Part shown: one piece after another, positions 47,478 to 58,354 of the stretch
Layout of the letters: the number at the start of each line of letters is the position of its first letter
Numbering within the stretch: the first letter of the stretch is position 1
Source of the DNA: Apiospora phragmitis
Taxonomy: Eukaryota > Ascomycota > Sordariomycetes > Amphisphaeriales > Apiosporaceae
Length of the DNA: 64,000 nucleotides
Direction: 5' to 3'
Assembly: GCA_038363925.1 (NCBI GenBank)
Contig: JAQQWL010000007.1
Location: 1 to 64,000 of the forward strand
Position numbers and translations under genes: made by a program
The notes under the pieces: model-generated
What the model saw: only the letters and a program-made list of their open reading frames with translations
Databases searched by the model: none
What the model was told of the DNA's origin: nothing

Positions 47478-49037
47478 ATGACCAACGAATCACCATGGTG
47501 TGCAACGACCGAGGAGGCACAAGACGGCAAGGGAGGATCGGTCGCCAACATGACAGCATCGGCCAGAAAGATCAAGGTAGCCGTGGTGGGAACTGGCATG
47601 GCTGGCCTGGCGACTGGCTACCTCCTCCAACACGATGAGCTCCAGCGGTATTCAGTCACACTGTTTGAAAAGGTAAGATGTTCGATTCTTCTCTAGTTCA
47701 GACCACGGGCCTAACCAGTGACACAAAAGGGCGACCGCATATCATTGGATGCCGCCTCGGTGACCTTGATGGATGAGCACGATGGGACGTGCAGCCGGGT
47801 GGATTTGCCCATGAGAGCGTTCGCGGCGGGTTCTACCGAAACCTGATAGCAATGTACGATCATCTGGGGATCCGATACCACGCCAAGCGCTTCCTGTTTG
47901 CATTCTCAGAAGTTGCCCGATACAGCGTACGGGATGACAAAAAGGAGTCGCCGTTATCATCAGCAGCATCGCCGTACTTTATCCACTCGTCCAACAACCA
48001 CCGGCTACTCCCAGTCCACCCACTCGGAGCAGACGCCGTCGGCCATCTCCTGGAAGTCCTCTTCGCCTTTGCCTGCTACGTCTGGTACTCGCTATGCTGC
48101 TTCCTCGTGGAGCCCCGCACGGGTGAGAGCTACGGTGCCTACTTGAAGCGGACCAAGGTGCCGCGGCACTTTATCGGTCGCTACTTGGTTCCCCTCCTGT
48201 CCAGTGTGGCGACGTGCTCGCACGAAGAGCTGCTGGCGTTCCCGGCCAGCGACTTGACCGGATACCAGCGGCAATGTTTTGGGACCGACCATTTCGTGGT
48301 GTCTCATGGAGTGCAAGATGTCGTCACGGTGCTTTCAATGGGTCAATATATCCGGCTGTCATCGGAGGTGCTCCTCAGTCGAGCCATGCGGCTCGCGGGT
48401 TAGACTGGTCTGGAGAAGGGGGCCCAAGTGAGGACCTGGTGGAGGAGGACTTTGACCGAATCGTGCTTGCCACCGACCCGTGTGCCGTTGCCAAGGTGTA
48501 CTCCCCCTCCGGCCGATCATGTCACGCATTCCCACTAGGATCGTCGAGAGCGCAGTTCTACAAGGGACAGACAAGTCTACCAAGCTGCGCGTCACGGAGC
48601 ACAGTTTCAAGCAGAACGACGCGGCGGGAATAGATGCACTTGTCGCCGACACCCTCTTGCTCAGGTCCAGGTTTTCGGGGGCTGGCTATACCGAAGCGCT
48701 GCACACGGTCAACTGCGGCGCCATTGTGGCGACCTCTATCTCGGGAGGGTCTGACGAGCCCAAAGTGCTCCATCGCGCAGCGTTCTGGAGAGTGCTGAGA
48801 ACACCAGAAAGCCAAGAGATGGTCAACAGGGTTATGCGCAAAAGGCCAGCAGAGTCCGAAAAGGGCCAAACCAACAGTCGCGGGGAGTATGAAGGTTGGC
48901 ATAATGGCGACGACGGTGTATGGCTTGCGGGCGGTTGGTGCTGGGATGGTATGGTTCTCCTCGAGGGTTGCATTGTGTCGGCGGTTCGAGTCGTGCAGGA
49001 CTTTGGCGTGCGCGTTCCCTGGCACAGCGACCGGTAA
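47478..49037 (+). CDS. FAD/NAD-binding amine-oxidase-like protein (frameshifted)
   Basis: Exon 1 (47478-47672) carries the dinucleotide motif IKVAVVGTGMAGLATGYLL and ends FEK. An intron with CTAAC branch leads at 47730 to GDRISLDAASVTL. The rest reads in three frames: DLPMRAFAAG, then FYRNLIAMYDHLGIRYHAKR through EELLAFPASDLTGYQRQCFG, then EEDFDRIVLATDPCAVAKV, then LRPIMSRIPTRIVESAVL to the end at 49037 (GGWCWDGMVLLEGCIVSAV). Breaks fall near 47822, in 48300-48400, and at the C run near 48508. The family resembles predicted FAD-binding oxidoreductases that in bacteria sit next to cyclopropane-fatty-acid-synthase-like methyltransferases; here a methyltransferase gene is the next gene downstream on the same strand. 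A nearer start at 47550 is also possible. Confidence 0.7.
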
Positions 49038-49677
49038 GATGCATCGTGGTTAGCCCTCAGTTGAAACTTTCATGAAATTCTTATCGACCTAACTGAGTCC
49101 TATGCTGGATGATGCAATGCCACTGAATTGATTTGCTGTGCCGCATTGAAATCAAAGTAGCACGAACTGGCTGCAGTCTTGGCCTACAGATTTGCGTGTA
49201 AGCTCGTAGCACTAGCTCAGGGATTACACCCATTCCCAGCCAGCCTTGACTGACCATGGGATTGGCAATGTGATCTGAGGATACCAGAGATGCGTCTGTA
49301 CATGTGTCATGTTAGGCATTGCTTTTCTCGGAACAAGCAGCCAAATGGCCGAGGTGTGCATATCCCCGCCATGCAGCTGCCGAGCTTCAGCGTTGACAGC
49401 CCAGACCTGCTGAAACTTCTAGGGGGCGTGTCCCCTAAACGCACTAAAGTACTCGACTGACCTCGAGCTGCATCGCTGCTGACGACGAGCGCTCCAACGC
49501 CAATGAATGCACCCATCATATAGAAAGACTCATGTCTCTCATTTTGCTCGTAACACACAGACAGAGGAGTTCCAAATACGAGCGATTGTCAGATCTGATG
49601 CCAATGATCAGCTCGAAGCTTCCGAGATATTCAATTTTTATAGTCCATGAATCTGAGACACCGTTGTCTTTGTGAGA
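49038..49677. other. Intergenic spacer between two co-oriented genes
   Basis: About 640 bases, presumably the methyltransferase promoter. No repeat or gene recognised. Confidence 0.4.
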
Positions 49678-50888
49678 ATGTGGGCGTCTCTTTCATGCCT
49701 GAGCAGTTCTCGTGTCCTGTGTGTTTTGGCGGGGTTCGTGGTTGGTGTCTTGTCCACTAGCTGCAAGTGGCCTAAAATCAATTTCACCCGCCAACCGCCT
49801 ACGGACTGGGGGTTTGGAAAACGAAACGACAGACTGTACAGTCTCGACCATGGCAAGCTCAATATTGAGCTGCCGCCCAAGTCCATGTGGATGAATATGG
49901 GATACTGGTATTGCAGGCCCTTCTTCCTCCTGACTGCGAGTGTTTGATTCAACGGGCTGTGACTGATTTGTTTAGGCGTGGCACGGATGACTTTCCCACA
50001 GCCTGCCAAGCTCTCCTGATTGAGGTCCTCAAGAAGGCCAAACTGCTCGACGACACGGGAAAGTCGCCAGCGCCCAAACTGCGACAGGGCCTCAAGAGAC
50101 TATCGATTCTTGACCTCGGTTTCGGGTGCGGCGACCAGACGGCCTTTCTGGTCCAGCTGGCCCGCGTCCCGCTCAAGTACGTCGGCATCACCCTCGACTA
50201 TCGCCAGTACCGCTTTGCGCAAAACCGCCTGGGGCCCTGCAACAACCAAGGGGACAAGAAGGATGTTCAGATCTTCTGCGAAGACGCGGCGCGAGTCAAT
50301 ACGTGGCCCGACGACCTGCACAGAGCCGTAGCATCTCTCAACGGCCAGGAGCAGAGCAACAACAGCCATGACACAGATGAGATATGGGTACTCGCCCTGG
50401 ATTCCCTGTACCACTTCTCTCCGTCGCGCAAGCCCGTCCTATCGCTGGCGGCCCAGAACCTCAACGCCTCGGTCATGGCCTTTGACATGCTGCTATCGAG
50501 CTCGGCGTCGTTTCATCAGCGGTGGGTACTGAAGCTGATTGCGTGGATGGGCGACTGTCCCGTCCACGCCTTCATGACTCGCGAGCGGTACACCGAGATG
50601 CTGGCCGAGGCAGGGTACGACCGCGACCACATCGAGTTCCACGACGTGACGGCGGACGTGTTTGAGCCCCTGGCGCGGTACATGCGAAAGCGGAGCGGCG
50701 ACCTCGAGGACGTGGGATTGAAGCTGGGCTCGCTGAACATTGCCCGGCTGGTCTTTGACTGGTGGGCGCGAAGCCGCGTCTTGGAGGCCGTTATCGTTGT
50801 GGCCAGGGAGGTCGTCTCCCGGTGCAGGGGCGACGAAGCGAAATGGGTGAAAGAAATCATCATTTGTAGATTCGGGGATTGGTGTTGA
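49678..50888 (+). CDS. SAM-dependent methyltransferase (cyclopropane-synthase-like)
   Basis: Two exons, 49678-49907 and 49976-50888, splice within Trp to give MNMGYW-RGTDDFPTACQALL; total 1143 bases, 380 residues, no lesion. The N-terminus (SRVLCVLAGFVVGVL) is a membrane anchor. PPKSMWMNMGYW and the SAM motif I LSILDLGFGCGDQTAFLVQ identify a class I methyltransferase; YVGITLDYRQYRFAQNR is motif II, and EIWVLALDSLYHFSPSRKPV the motif IV region. The fold resembles fungal proteins that pair with an FAD oxidoreductase, as here with the gene ending at 49037. It is the only undamaged gene in the 32-51 kb cluster. Substrate unknown: lipid or polyketide-derived are the two options. Confidence 0.82.
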
Positions 50889-51959
50889 GTAGAGAGACAA
50901 AGAAGAATGGAGATTGTAGATGGCAATTGAGCGGCAGGACAGCAAGGGGTAAAGCCTCCAGGTTAAGAAAGTACCAAACCATACGTGCCTAATCATATGC
51001 ATACATTGGCCTTTCGGCCGTGCTCAGCTCCTCATCCTCCTGTTCTTCAAAGCTGAGAGCTGTAGCGCATGTCACCAAGCTCTCCCAACGCTGACATCGT
51101 AGCAATCATTCCGAGGTTCGGCACATGAGAGACTTCAACAACCGTGTGCAAATCGGCTTGCTGCCTAGGCACTCACCACACTCAGCTGACTGACTACTTG
51201 GCGACGATTATTGGGGTTCCGCCGCCGTTGAAGCGGCCCTATCACGTCTTCCAATTGGCGTAGTTCCAATGAGAAACTGCCTGAGAGCTGAAGACCCCAC
51301 GACATCGGCTCCGAACCCCCTGGCGCTCGCGAGGGAAACAAACCGACGTGTTTCTTGTTTCCTGGCAAACCCCACCATCATAGGTCAGGTCGTGACACAT
51401 GGAAAAATCACGGGTTCGCGCAGGGTCGCATTTTGCGGGGAAACGCTGATGGAAGGATGGCGGCGGTGGAGAAAGGAAATGCCGGATTTGGTGTTGCGGA
51501 GAAAGACAGCGAGTCAGCGAGAGGTAAGATCGCCCCGATCCGTCCAGAACCCCGACAGGCAATGATCAGCCCAGCATTCGCAGGTGGCACTCGTGACCTC
51601 CTCATCCGCACCGAACCGGATTCCTGATTTCCGAGGTTGGGCCATGGGATTGGTGGTAAAATGAAGCCCCCCAACGGCTGCGACCGTTAGAAACGAACGA
51701 GGCTTGGACAATCCGCTAAAGCGAGCGCAAAACCGATGCGCAATGTCGTCAGGCCCACTGGGCGAGGAAGGCCGGTCCTAGCGAGCCCGGCATTAATGCC
51801 CATAGCATGGCCGCAGGTCCACAAGCAGTGTGTTTATATATAGGTATGTATATGTCGTATGTATATAAAGGAGGATGCACATGCAGATCGTTCCTGCATC
51901 AAGGGCTCCTTGAAAGCATTGGCTGTATACTTCTGCAGTCGTGATTTCAGCCAGCCGCC
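50889..51959. other. Intergenic region
   Basis: About 1.07 kb with no supportable gene. The right end holds the GH43 promoter. Confidence 0.45.
51862..51870 (+). promoter_or_regulatory. TATA-like box of the GH43 gene
   Basis: TATATAAAG about 95 bases upstream of the ATG at 51960, within a run of TATA/GTAT words. Confidence 0.45.
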
Positions 51960-53987
51960 ATGCGCTCCCTACCTTTGCTGCTGTCAGCCATCATTGGTTC
52001 GGCCTCTGTCTCCTGGGGTTCCGCGCTCCCCAACTGGTCCAAAGCGCAAGAGGCTCTACAAATTCGCGCCGAAAACTACGAGGCCTACTTCTTTGCCTAC
52101 TTCACCGGCAACTCCATCGAGGGCGAGAAGATCCATTTCGCCGCCAGCAACGGGAACAATGCGCTGGACTGGGAGGAGCTCAACGGGGGCCAGCCCGTCC
52201 TCACCTCCACCATGGGCACCAAGGGCCTCCGGGACCCCTTCGTCATGCGGTCGGTGGACGGCGGCACGTTCTGGCTGATCGCCACCGACCTCTCCATCGG
52301 GTCTGGCACCTCCTGGGGCGACGCCGTCAGGACCGGCAGCCGCTACCTTGAGATCTGGGAGTCGAGCGACCTCGTCACCTGGTCCGCCCAGCGGCACGTC
52401 CTGGTCTCGCCGCCCACCGCGGGGATGACCTGGGCCCCCGAGGCCTACTACGACGCCGAGATCGGCCAGTACGTCGTCTTCTGGGCGTCGGCGCTCTACG
52501 CCGAGAGCGATCCCAACCACACCAATACGAGCACCTACCACCGCATGATGTACGCGACGACGAGCGACTTCCGCACTTTTAGTGATGCGCAGGTCTGGCA
52601 GGACGCCGGCACCTCGCGCATCGACACGACGGTGCTCAAGGCCGGCGACACGTACTACCGCTTCACCAAGGACGAGGGGTCCGTCACGGGCTGCGCCGAC
52701 ATCATCCAGGAACGCTCCGACACCTTGTTGGCGGCGCTGCCTTCGTGGACTACGGTGGCCTCGTGCATTGGGCGCAATGCCGGCCTCGCTGCTGTCGAGG
52801 GCCCGACCGTGTTCCAATCCAATCCCAATGATGTGAATGGCCAGAAGTACTACCTCTTTGTCGACGAGTACAGCAGTGGCAATTACGTCCCTCTCGAGAC
52901 GGCTGATATCGCCAAGCCCAATTGGAAAGTCTCGAGCTCCCAGAACTTGCCAAAGAGCCCCCGGCACGGAACCGTGATGCCCATCACGGCCGCCGAGCGG
53001 TCCCGACTCACGAGCGCGTTCGCCAAGCGTGACGCTGCTGCTGCTGCTGCTGCTGCTGCTCTGCAGAAACGCGAAGGCAGCCCCGTCCTGCCAGGCCTGT
53101 GGGCTGACCCGAACATCGCCGTCTTCGGCAAGACCTACTACATATACGCGACGACGGACGGCTTCGCAGGCTGGGGCGGCAACACCTTCTACGCCTGGAA
53201 GTCGGACGACCTGGTGACGTGGACCCGCAGCGAACAGCCCATCCTGACCCTCGACGGCGCCAACGGCAACGTGCCCTGGGCCACCGGAAATGCCTGGGCC
53301 CCGACCATTATCGAGCGCGGCGGCCGGTACTACTTCTACTTCAGCGGCCAAAACCCGACCTACGACCGCAAGACGATCGGCGTCGCCGTGGCCGACTCGC
53401 CCGACGGCCCCTTCGTCGCGCAGCCGACCGCCATGATCACCAACGGCGAGCCCGTCAAGTCCGGGCAGGCCATCGACCCGGGCGCCTTCCACGACCCGCA
53501 GACGGGCAAGTACTATCTGTACTGGGGCAACGGCAACCCCGTCTTCGCCGAGCTGGGCGACGACATGGCCTCGATCAAGACGGAGACACTCGCGGGCATC
53601 GGGGGCCTGACCGACTTCCGCGAGGGGCCCTTCGTCGTCTACCGCGAGGGGCTGTACCACATGACGTACTGCATTGACGATACGGGCTCGCCCAACTACC
53701 GCGTCGGGTACGCGACGGCCACCAGCGCCACCGGCCCTTGGACGTACCGGGGCCTGATTCTGGAGAAGGACGCGTCGCAGGGGATCCTGGCGACGGGCGG
53801 CAGCACCACGCTCAACGTGCCGGGCAGCGACGACTGGTACATCGCCTACCACCGGTTCGCCATCCCGAACGGCGACGGCGTGCACCGGGAGACCACCATC
53901 GACCGGCTGTACTTTGACGAGGGCACCGGGTTCATCAAGAAGGTGGTGCCGACGCTGTCGAGCGTGCCGCCGCAGAGGGTGCCGTGA
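51960..53987 (+). CDS. Secreted tandem GH43 glycoside hydrolase (two catalytic domains)
   Basis: Single exon, 675 residues, intact. Signal peptide MRSLPLLLSAIIGSASVSWGS. Domain 1 (about residues 40-345) shows the three GH43 acids as Asp92 (LRDPF), Asp222 (RIDTTV) and Glu280 (VEGPTVF). Domain 2 (about 375-665) shows Asp383 (WADPNI), Asp506 (AIDPGAF) and Glu555 (REGPFVV). The two five-bladed propellers are joined by a short poly-Ala linker (residues 359-367) with dibasic KR on either side (AFAKRD, LQKREG), which could be a processing site. Both triads are complete, so both domains may act, most likely on arabinose- or xylose-containing side chains of plant cell walls, outside the cell. It neighbours an acetylxylan esterase. 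Exact substrates cannot be told. Confidence 0.9.
   Translation: MRSLPLLLSAIIGSASVSWGSALPNWSKAQEALQIRAENYEAYFFAYFTGNSIEGEKIHFAASNGNNALDWEELNGGQPVLTSTMGTKGLRDPFVMRSVDGGTFWLIATDLSIGSGTSWGDAVRTGSRYLEIWESSDLVTWSAQRHVLVSPPTAGMTWAPEAYYDAEIGQYVVFWASALYAESDPNHTNTSTYHRMMYATTSDFRTFSDAQVWQDAGTSRIDTTVLKAGDTYYRFTKDEGSVTGCADIIQERSDTLLAALPSWTTVASCIGRNAGLAAVEGPTVFQSNPNDVNGQKYYLFVDEYSSGNYVPLETADIAKPNWKVSSSQNLPKSPRHGTVMPITAAERSRLTSAFAKRDAAAAAAAAALQKREGSPVLPGLWADPNIAVFGKTYYIYATTDGFAGWGGNTFYAWKSDDLVTWTRSEQPILTLDGANGNVPWATGNAWAPTIIERGGRYYFYFSGQNPTYDRKTIGVAVADSPDGPFVAQPTAMITNGEPVKSGQAIDPGAFHDPQTGKYYLYWGNGNPVFAELGDDMASIKTETLAGIGGLTDFREGPFVVYREGLYHMTYCIDDTGSPNYRVGYATATSATGPWTYRGLILEKDASQGILATGGSTTLNVPGSDDWYIAYHRFAIPNGDGVHRETTIDRLYFDEGTGFIKKVVPTLSSVPPQRVP
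53033..53061 (+). repeat. (GCT)n microsatellite coding the GH43 poly-Ala linker
   Basis: A run of about nine GCT/CTG triplets lies in frame within the GH43 gene and encodes the alanine linker. Triplet repeat, so length changes would keep the frame. Confidence 0.85.
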
Positions 53988-54365
53988 AAATGGGTCAAAG
54001 TTTTGAGCAGCAACCATATTATGATAAATAGTAGTAATCATAGCGACCATTGGTAATCATAGCAACAACCTAGTTATAATATAAACAGTTTATAGCAACC
54101 AGGATACTGAGTGAACGGAGTAGTGATCGTTGGCTGTGGAGTAGCTATCGCTGTGGGATTCTTCTTGTTTACTTCTCACGCTCTACTTAAGGTCAATATC
54201 AAGCTTACGAAAGATTGATCACTGAACGGCATAAAGAGTGTTTGGGAAATCGTTGGAGTCCCTGATTCGTATCTTGGATTATGTCCGGAAAGAATATGTA
54301 CAGTAAAGGTAGAAGTTGTGAAAGACAAGAGCAACCTCATCTCATGGCAGCCACCCCAGCGCCCT
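53988..54365. other. Convergent spacer
   Basis: Between the 3' ends of the GH43 and esterase genes. Short AT-rich repeats of CATAGCAACCA type near 54010-54100. No gene. Confidence 0.45.
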
Positions 54366-55344
54366 CTATGCAAGGTTGAACCACTGCAGGTCCAGGTCCT
54401 TGTGCACCGGCACGGTGTGCCCGACGTTCTGGGCCAGGAAGCCCATCAGCTTCGACCCGTCGCCGTAGACCATCTTGGTGTAGCCCGGCTGGGGGTCGTT
54501 GGTGGCGTTGAGGGTGAAGCCGACGTTCAGCAGGGTCGACCACTCCTTGAGCTGCTCGTCGAGGTTGGCCGGGAAGACGAGGTTGTCGGCGGTGCCGTGA
54601 AACGTCATCATGCGCGGGTAGGCGCCGCCGTAGCCCGGGTACATGTCGTGCACCAGCTTGGCCCACTCGGCGCCGCTCTTGTTGACTTTGCCGTTGGCGC
54701 AGGTGCGGTCCGAGCTGCTGGGGCTGTTGCCGGGCGAGCCGATGAGGCAGCCGGCCGCGACGCCGCTGTAGCAGGTGCCGGCGGCGAAGACGTCCGGGTA
54801 CGTCGCGAGCAGGACGTTGGTCATCATGCAGCCCGAGCTGGAGCCCGTGGCGAAGACTTTGGTCTTGTCGACGCCGTACTTGCCGACCAGGTACTTCACC
54901 ATGTTGTTGAGCGTGGTCGGGTCGCCGCCGCCCTCGTGCTTGAGGGCCTGCGGCGACGAGACGTCCCAGCAGTTGCTGTCGTTGGTGGCGCTGGGGTAGG
55001 CGACGATGAAGCCCTTCTGCTCCGCGGCCTGGCTGTAGTCGGCCTGCTGGGCGTACTGCTGTCCCGAACCACCGCAGGGGTGGAGCTGTGGTGTTTGGGT
55101 GCCAGGTCAGTCGAAATGTTCGTTCGTTTTTCCATCAAGTCTGTTGATCAAGAGGATGGTGGGAGAGCATGATGCTTACAGCGACAATGAGGGCTGGGCT
55201 AGAGGCCTTGTTTCGGGGCACGTAGACGTCCAGCTTCAGGTTGCTGGGGTTGGCGCCGCCCCAGTTGGTCACGGACTCGAGAGCCTGCGCGGACGAGGCC
55301 AGCAAGAGCGCGGCGGCGCCGCAGAGAAGAGCGTTTCGGACCAT
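54366..55344 (-). CDS. Acetylxylan esterase, CE1 family
   Basis: Two exons, 55344-55180 and 55085-54366, intron 55086-55179; 885 bases, 294 residues, intact. Signal peptide MVRNALLCGAAALLLASSAQA. The alpha/beta-hydrolase core shows LDVYVPRNKASSPALIVA-LHPCGGSGQQYA (oxyanion side), the nucleophile Ser138 in ATGSSSGCMMTN (G-x-S-x-G), PRMMTFHGTADNLVFPANLDE with the acid region, and the His in LAQNVGHTVPVH. No cellulose-binding module is present. Expected role: removal of acetyl groups from xylan in the medium. It is convergent with the GH43 gene, suggesting a small plant-polysaccharide locus. A feruloyl esterase or PHB-depolymerase-like activity is the alternative within the same family. Confidence 0.9.
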
Positions 55345-56435
55345 GATGACTGACAGACTCGGTATGGGTTTGTGGATGGGCGATCATGAATGACTGTAGT
55401 GGGAGAAAGGAAGATGAGAGAAACCTTCTTGATCTTCCTTCTTCCTTGTTGCGCTGTGCTGGAGGGGAGCATCTTGACTTTATGCTCCGCCGGTGGCATG
55501 CCCGCTTCTGGGCAGGGGCTCCGTAACTAGACTCCCCCCTGGCTGTCGATCGCAACCCGACGAAGCACCGGCTGCCGGGCCTCATGACCGATGGGCCGAC
55601 TTTCTGCATTGATATTGGAGGTCAAGTGCTACACAAGAGTAGTACCATTATGGTCCGGGGTGAAAGCTAACGCCAGGGGATGAACCAGCTATCGCAAGCA
55701 GTCCCGCATGAAAAAGGCGGCTTGTAATCTATTAGACGAACCATGACGTGGGTCTGGCTGCCACGTTCGTGGACTCAATTGATAGGAAGGAAAAAAGACC
55801 GAGTGGGGGCCCAGAACTGCTTTCTCTGGATCTACAAGTTTCAACAAGATGGATTGCTCCGTGTAGAAACTGTGTCCTTCTTGTCGGGACTGCTCCTAGT
55901 TTTCTTTGCTCTTGAGGCAAGCGATGGTTGGCAGTTGGAGCGCGTGGTGCGAACCAAGATTCGGCAGGGGCCGGATGAGGAGCGATCAGCGGCAGTTGGG
56001 CAGACGCGCGACAGGGGGCCGGCATGGAGAAAGAGAGAGTGGGGGAGCACGGCAGGTGGGTTTGGTTGTTTATATAAAGGGGGCTAGTGTTTGACAGTAA
56101 ATTTAGAAACTCCACCAATCATGCGACGACATCAGACTGCCAGCCTGCCAGCCTGCCAGCAGACAACAGGTGGGCCAAGAACGACGAGAGCCAGCAAGAC
56201 GGGCTTGGTGCTGGCAGGAAGCTAGTAGCCTCCAGAAACGTTCTTGTTGAGGCTGACAACCATGATGAAACAAAAAGATGGGATGGCAATGGGGCGGCAT
56301 GGGGGCGAGATGGCTTCCTTTATATATAGTGACGTACGATTTTATCGATGACCACGTCGCTAGCTCCCGTCAGACAGCTAAACTAACTAACTACGAACGG
56401 TGAACCGTCATTAAAACGCGGCACCCCGTCCGGGC
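55345..56435. other. Intergenic region
   Basis: About 1.1 kb. TATA-like words on the plus strand near 56072 (TATATAAAGG) and 56321 (TTTATATATAG) have no gene downstream. A CAGCCTGC triplication lies near 56138-56160. No coding region supported. Confidence 0.45.
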
Positions 56436-58354
56436 CTAGACCGCAAATCCGCCCGAGTTCAGCTGCCTCGGCTCGCCGGCTGCCTCAAAAGTGCCATTGG
56501 GCAGCATCCGCAACGCCTGCGCCGTGCTCTGGCCCGGCGCGACCCAGGTCACGTTGTGGCCCAGACTCTTCATGTACGCCACAGTGCCGTTGTCGTACGC
56601 CCACTCGAACGAGACCTGGTCGGGCACGAGCTGGTCGTGCAGGCGCGGCTGCGCGAGGGCCTGCGGGGTCGTCATGTTGCGGTCGAGGACATTGTGGACG
56701 TTCTGGATCGTCGCCGTGATGATGCGACTCCCGCCCGCGGACCCGACAACCAGGTACAGCTTCCCATCAGCGCTCTCTACTATCGTCGGCGAGATGGACG
56801 AGAGCGGGCGCTTGCCCGGGCGGATGTAGTTGGCCGGGCTCGGGATGTAGCCGAACGCGTTGCTCTCGGCCGGGATGGAGAAGTCGTTCATCTCGTTGTT
56901 CAGGATGACGCCCGTCTCGGGCACCATGACCTGCGACCCGAACAGCGTGTTGATGGTCGTGGTCAAACTGATAGCCAGGCCGCTCTTGTCGGCCGTGCCG
57001 ACGTAGCTCGTGCCGGGCGTCTCGAGGCTCTCGAGGCCCTGCGGGTCGTAGTACGACACGTTTTGGGTCCTCACGTCGGAGATCTTGGACCGGACCTCGG
57101 CCGTCGTCGCGTCCGAGAGCATCGAGGCCTGGTAGTCCAGGATGCCGTCGACGAAGGAGGGGTCACCCAGGTTGGTGCGCTCGCCGTAGGCAAACCGCAT
57201 GGCCTCGTCGATGCGGTGGGTAGTCAGATTCAGCTGCGAGTCATCCCCAAATCCCTCATAACCTTCCACAATCTTCAGTGCACTCAGGGCGACGGATCCA
57301 CCAGCAGGCGCGCCGCAAGCCGTCAGCTTATAACCTATTGATCCTGGCGTTAGTGTCACTCGCCCGGGAAACGAACTGTATGTCTCCGGGAGGAAATGCA
57401 GGCGACTCTAGAATACTTCGTGCCATTCATTCCTCCCGAGAGTGACAGTGGAATAGAAAGGAACAACCCCCAAATGTTGCTTACCGCGATAGGTGATATT
57501 AGAAGGCTGGCGCAGTGCCACCGTGTAGTTCCTGAGATCGTCCTCGTCATAGTCCCATTGGCCCCCTGCACGGCCGCAATAGTCGCCTTGGCGATGACGC
57601 CGGCGTAGAACGCGTCGGGCCCCTCGTTGGCGATGACCTCCAAGGTGTCGGCGTACCGCTTCCGGGTCATGGTCTCGTTGAGCTTGACGCGGTAGCCATG
57701 GGGCGCGAAGTCGATGGCCCAGGTTGGGTCCTCGGTGAAGAAATCGCCGCCGACCGAGTTCATATAGCGGACGAGATCCTCGGTGACTCGGAACCCATTC
57801 CTGGCGACTTGGATGGCCGGCGCCATGACTTGGGCCCATGGTAGAGCGCCGTAGTTGGTGTGCAGGTGCTCCAACCCCCGCAGCTCGCCGGGCACCCCGC
57901 TAATTCCCAGGCGTTTCTGTAAGCCAATCTGTACGTCTCTGACAGGCCTGCTGCTGTGCACTTTGTTGTCTTACCTGGCCAAACCACCGTACAAACTCGC
58001 AGCGGTGTTGTTCTTGTACATATCCTCGAACGCGGCCGCGGGGGCAACCTCCCGAAAGTCGATGAATTCGTAGGTGCCGTTTGGAGCCCGCACGAGCATG
58101 AAGCCCCCGCCGCCGATGCCGCTGTGCATCATACCGATGACGCCCACGCAAAAGACAGTGCCGACCAAGGCATCTGCCGCATTCCCACCGGCCTGGAGCA
58201 GGTCCACGCCAATCTGGCTGCAGACGGAGCTCTCGGATGCCACGGCGCCAAGCTTCGGGATGCTGGACGTTGGCGGGCACTCCGTCGGCGCGCCAAGGGC
58301 GGATCCGACCAGATGGGCCGCCGTCAGCAGCCAAGAGGGATTACCACGACGCAT
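56436..58354 (-). CDS. Gamma-glutamyltranspeptidase (one-base break)
   Basis: Three exons: 58354-57975, 57899-57485, 57334-56436. Introns were chosen where phase restores conserved text: YGGLA-SGVPGELRGLEHLH and ITYRG-YKLTACGAPAGG. The large-subunit part includes QAGGNAADALVGTVFCVGV and MHSGIGGGGFMLVR; the small subunit would begin at the Thr of GTSYVGTADKSGLAIS, the autocleavage nucleophile, followed by NNEMNDFSIP and GSAGGSRIITAT. A signal peptide is present (WLLTAAHLVGSALG). Total length is 1694 bases, one short of a whole frame, and the break lies at NGTMT/EDDLRNYT near 57541-57552. Expected role: cleavage of the gamma-glutamyl bond of glutathione outside the cell or in the vacuole. Functional if the missing base is an error. 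Confidence 0.85.

Noticed and set aside
52056..54050. 664-codon open frame antisense to the GH43 gene
   Set aside because: It mirrors the GC-rich third positions of the real gene, has a composition dominated by Ala/Gly/Arg/Val and no domain. The sense strand has a signal peptide and two catalytic triads.
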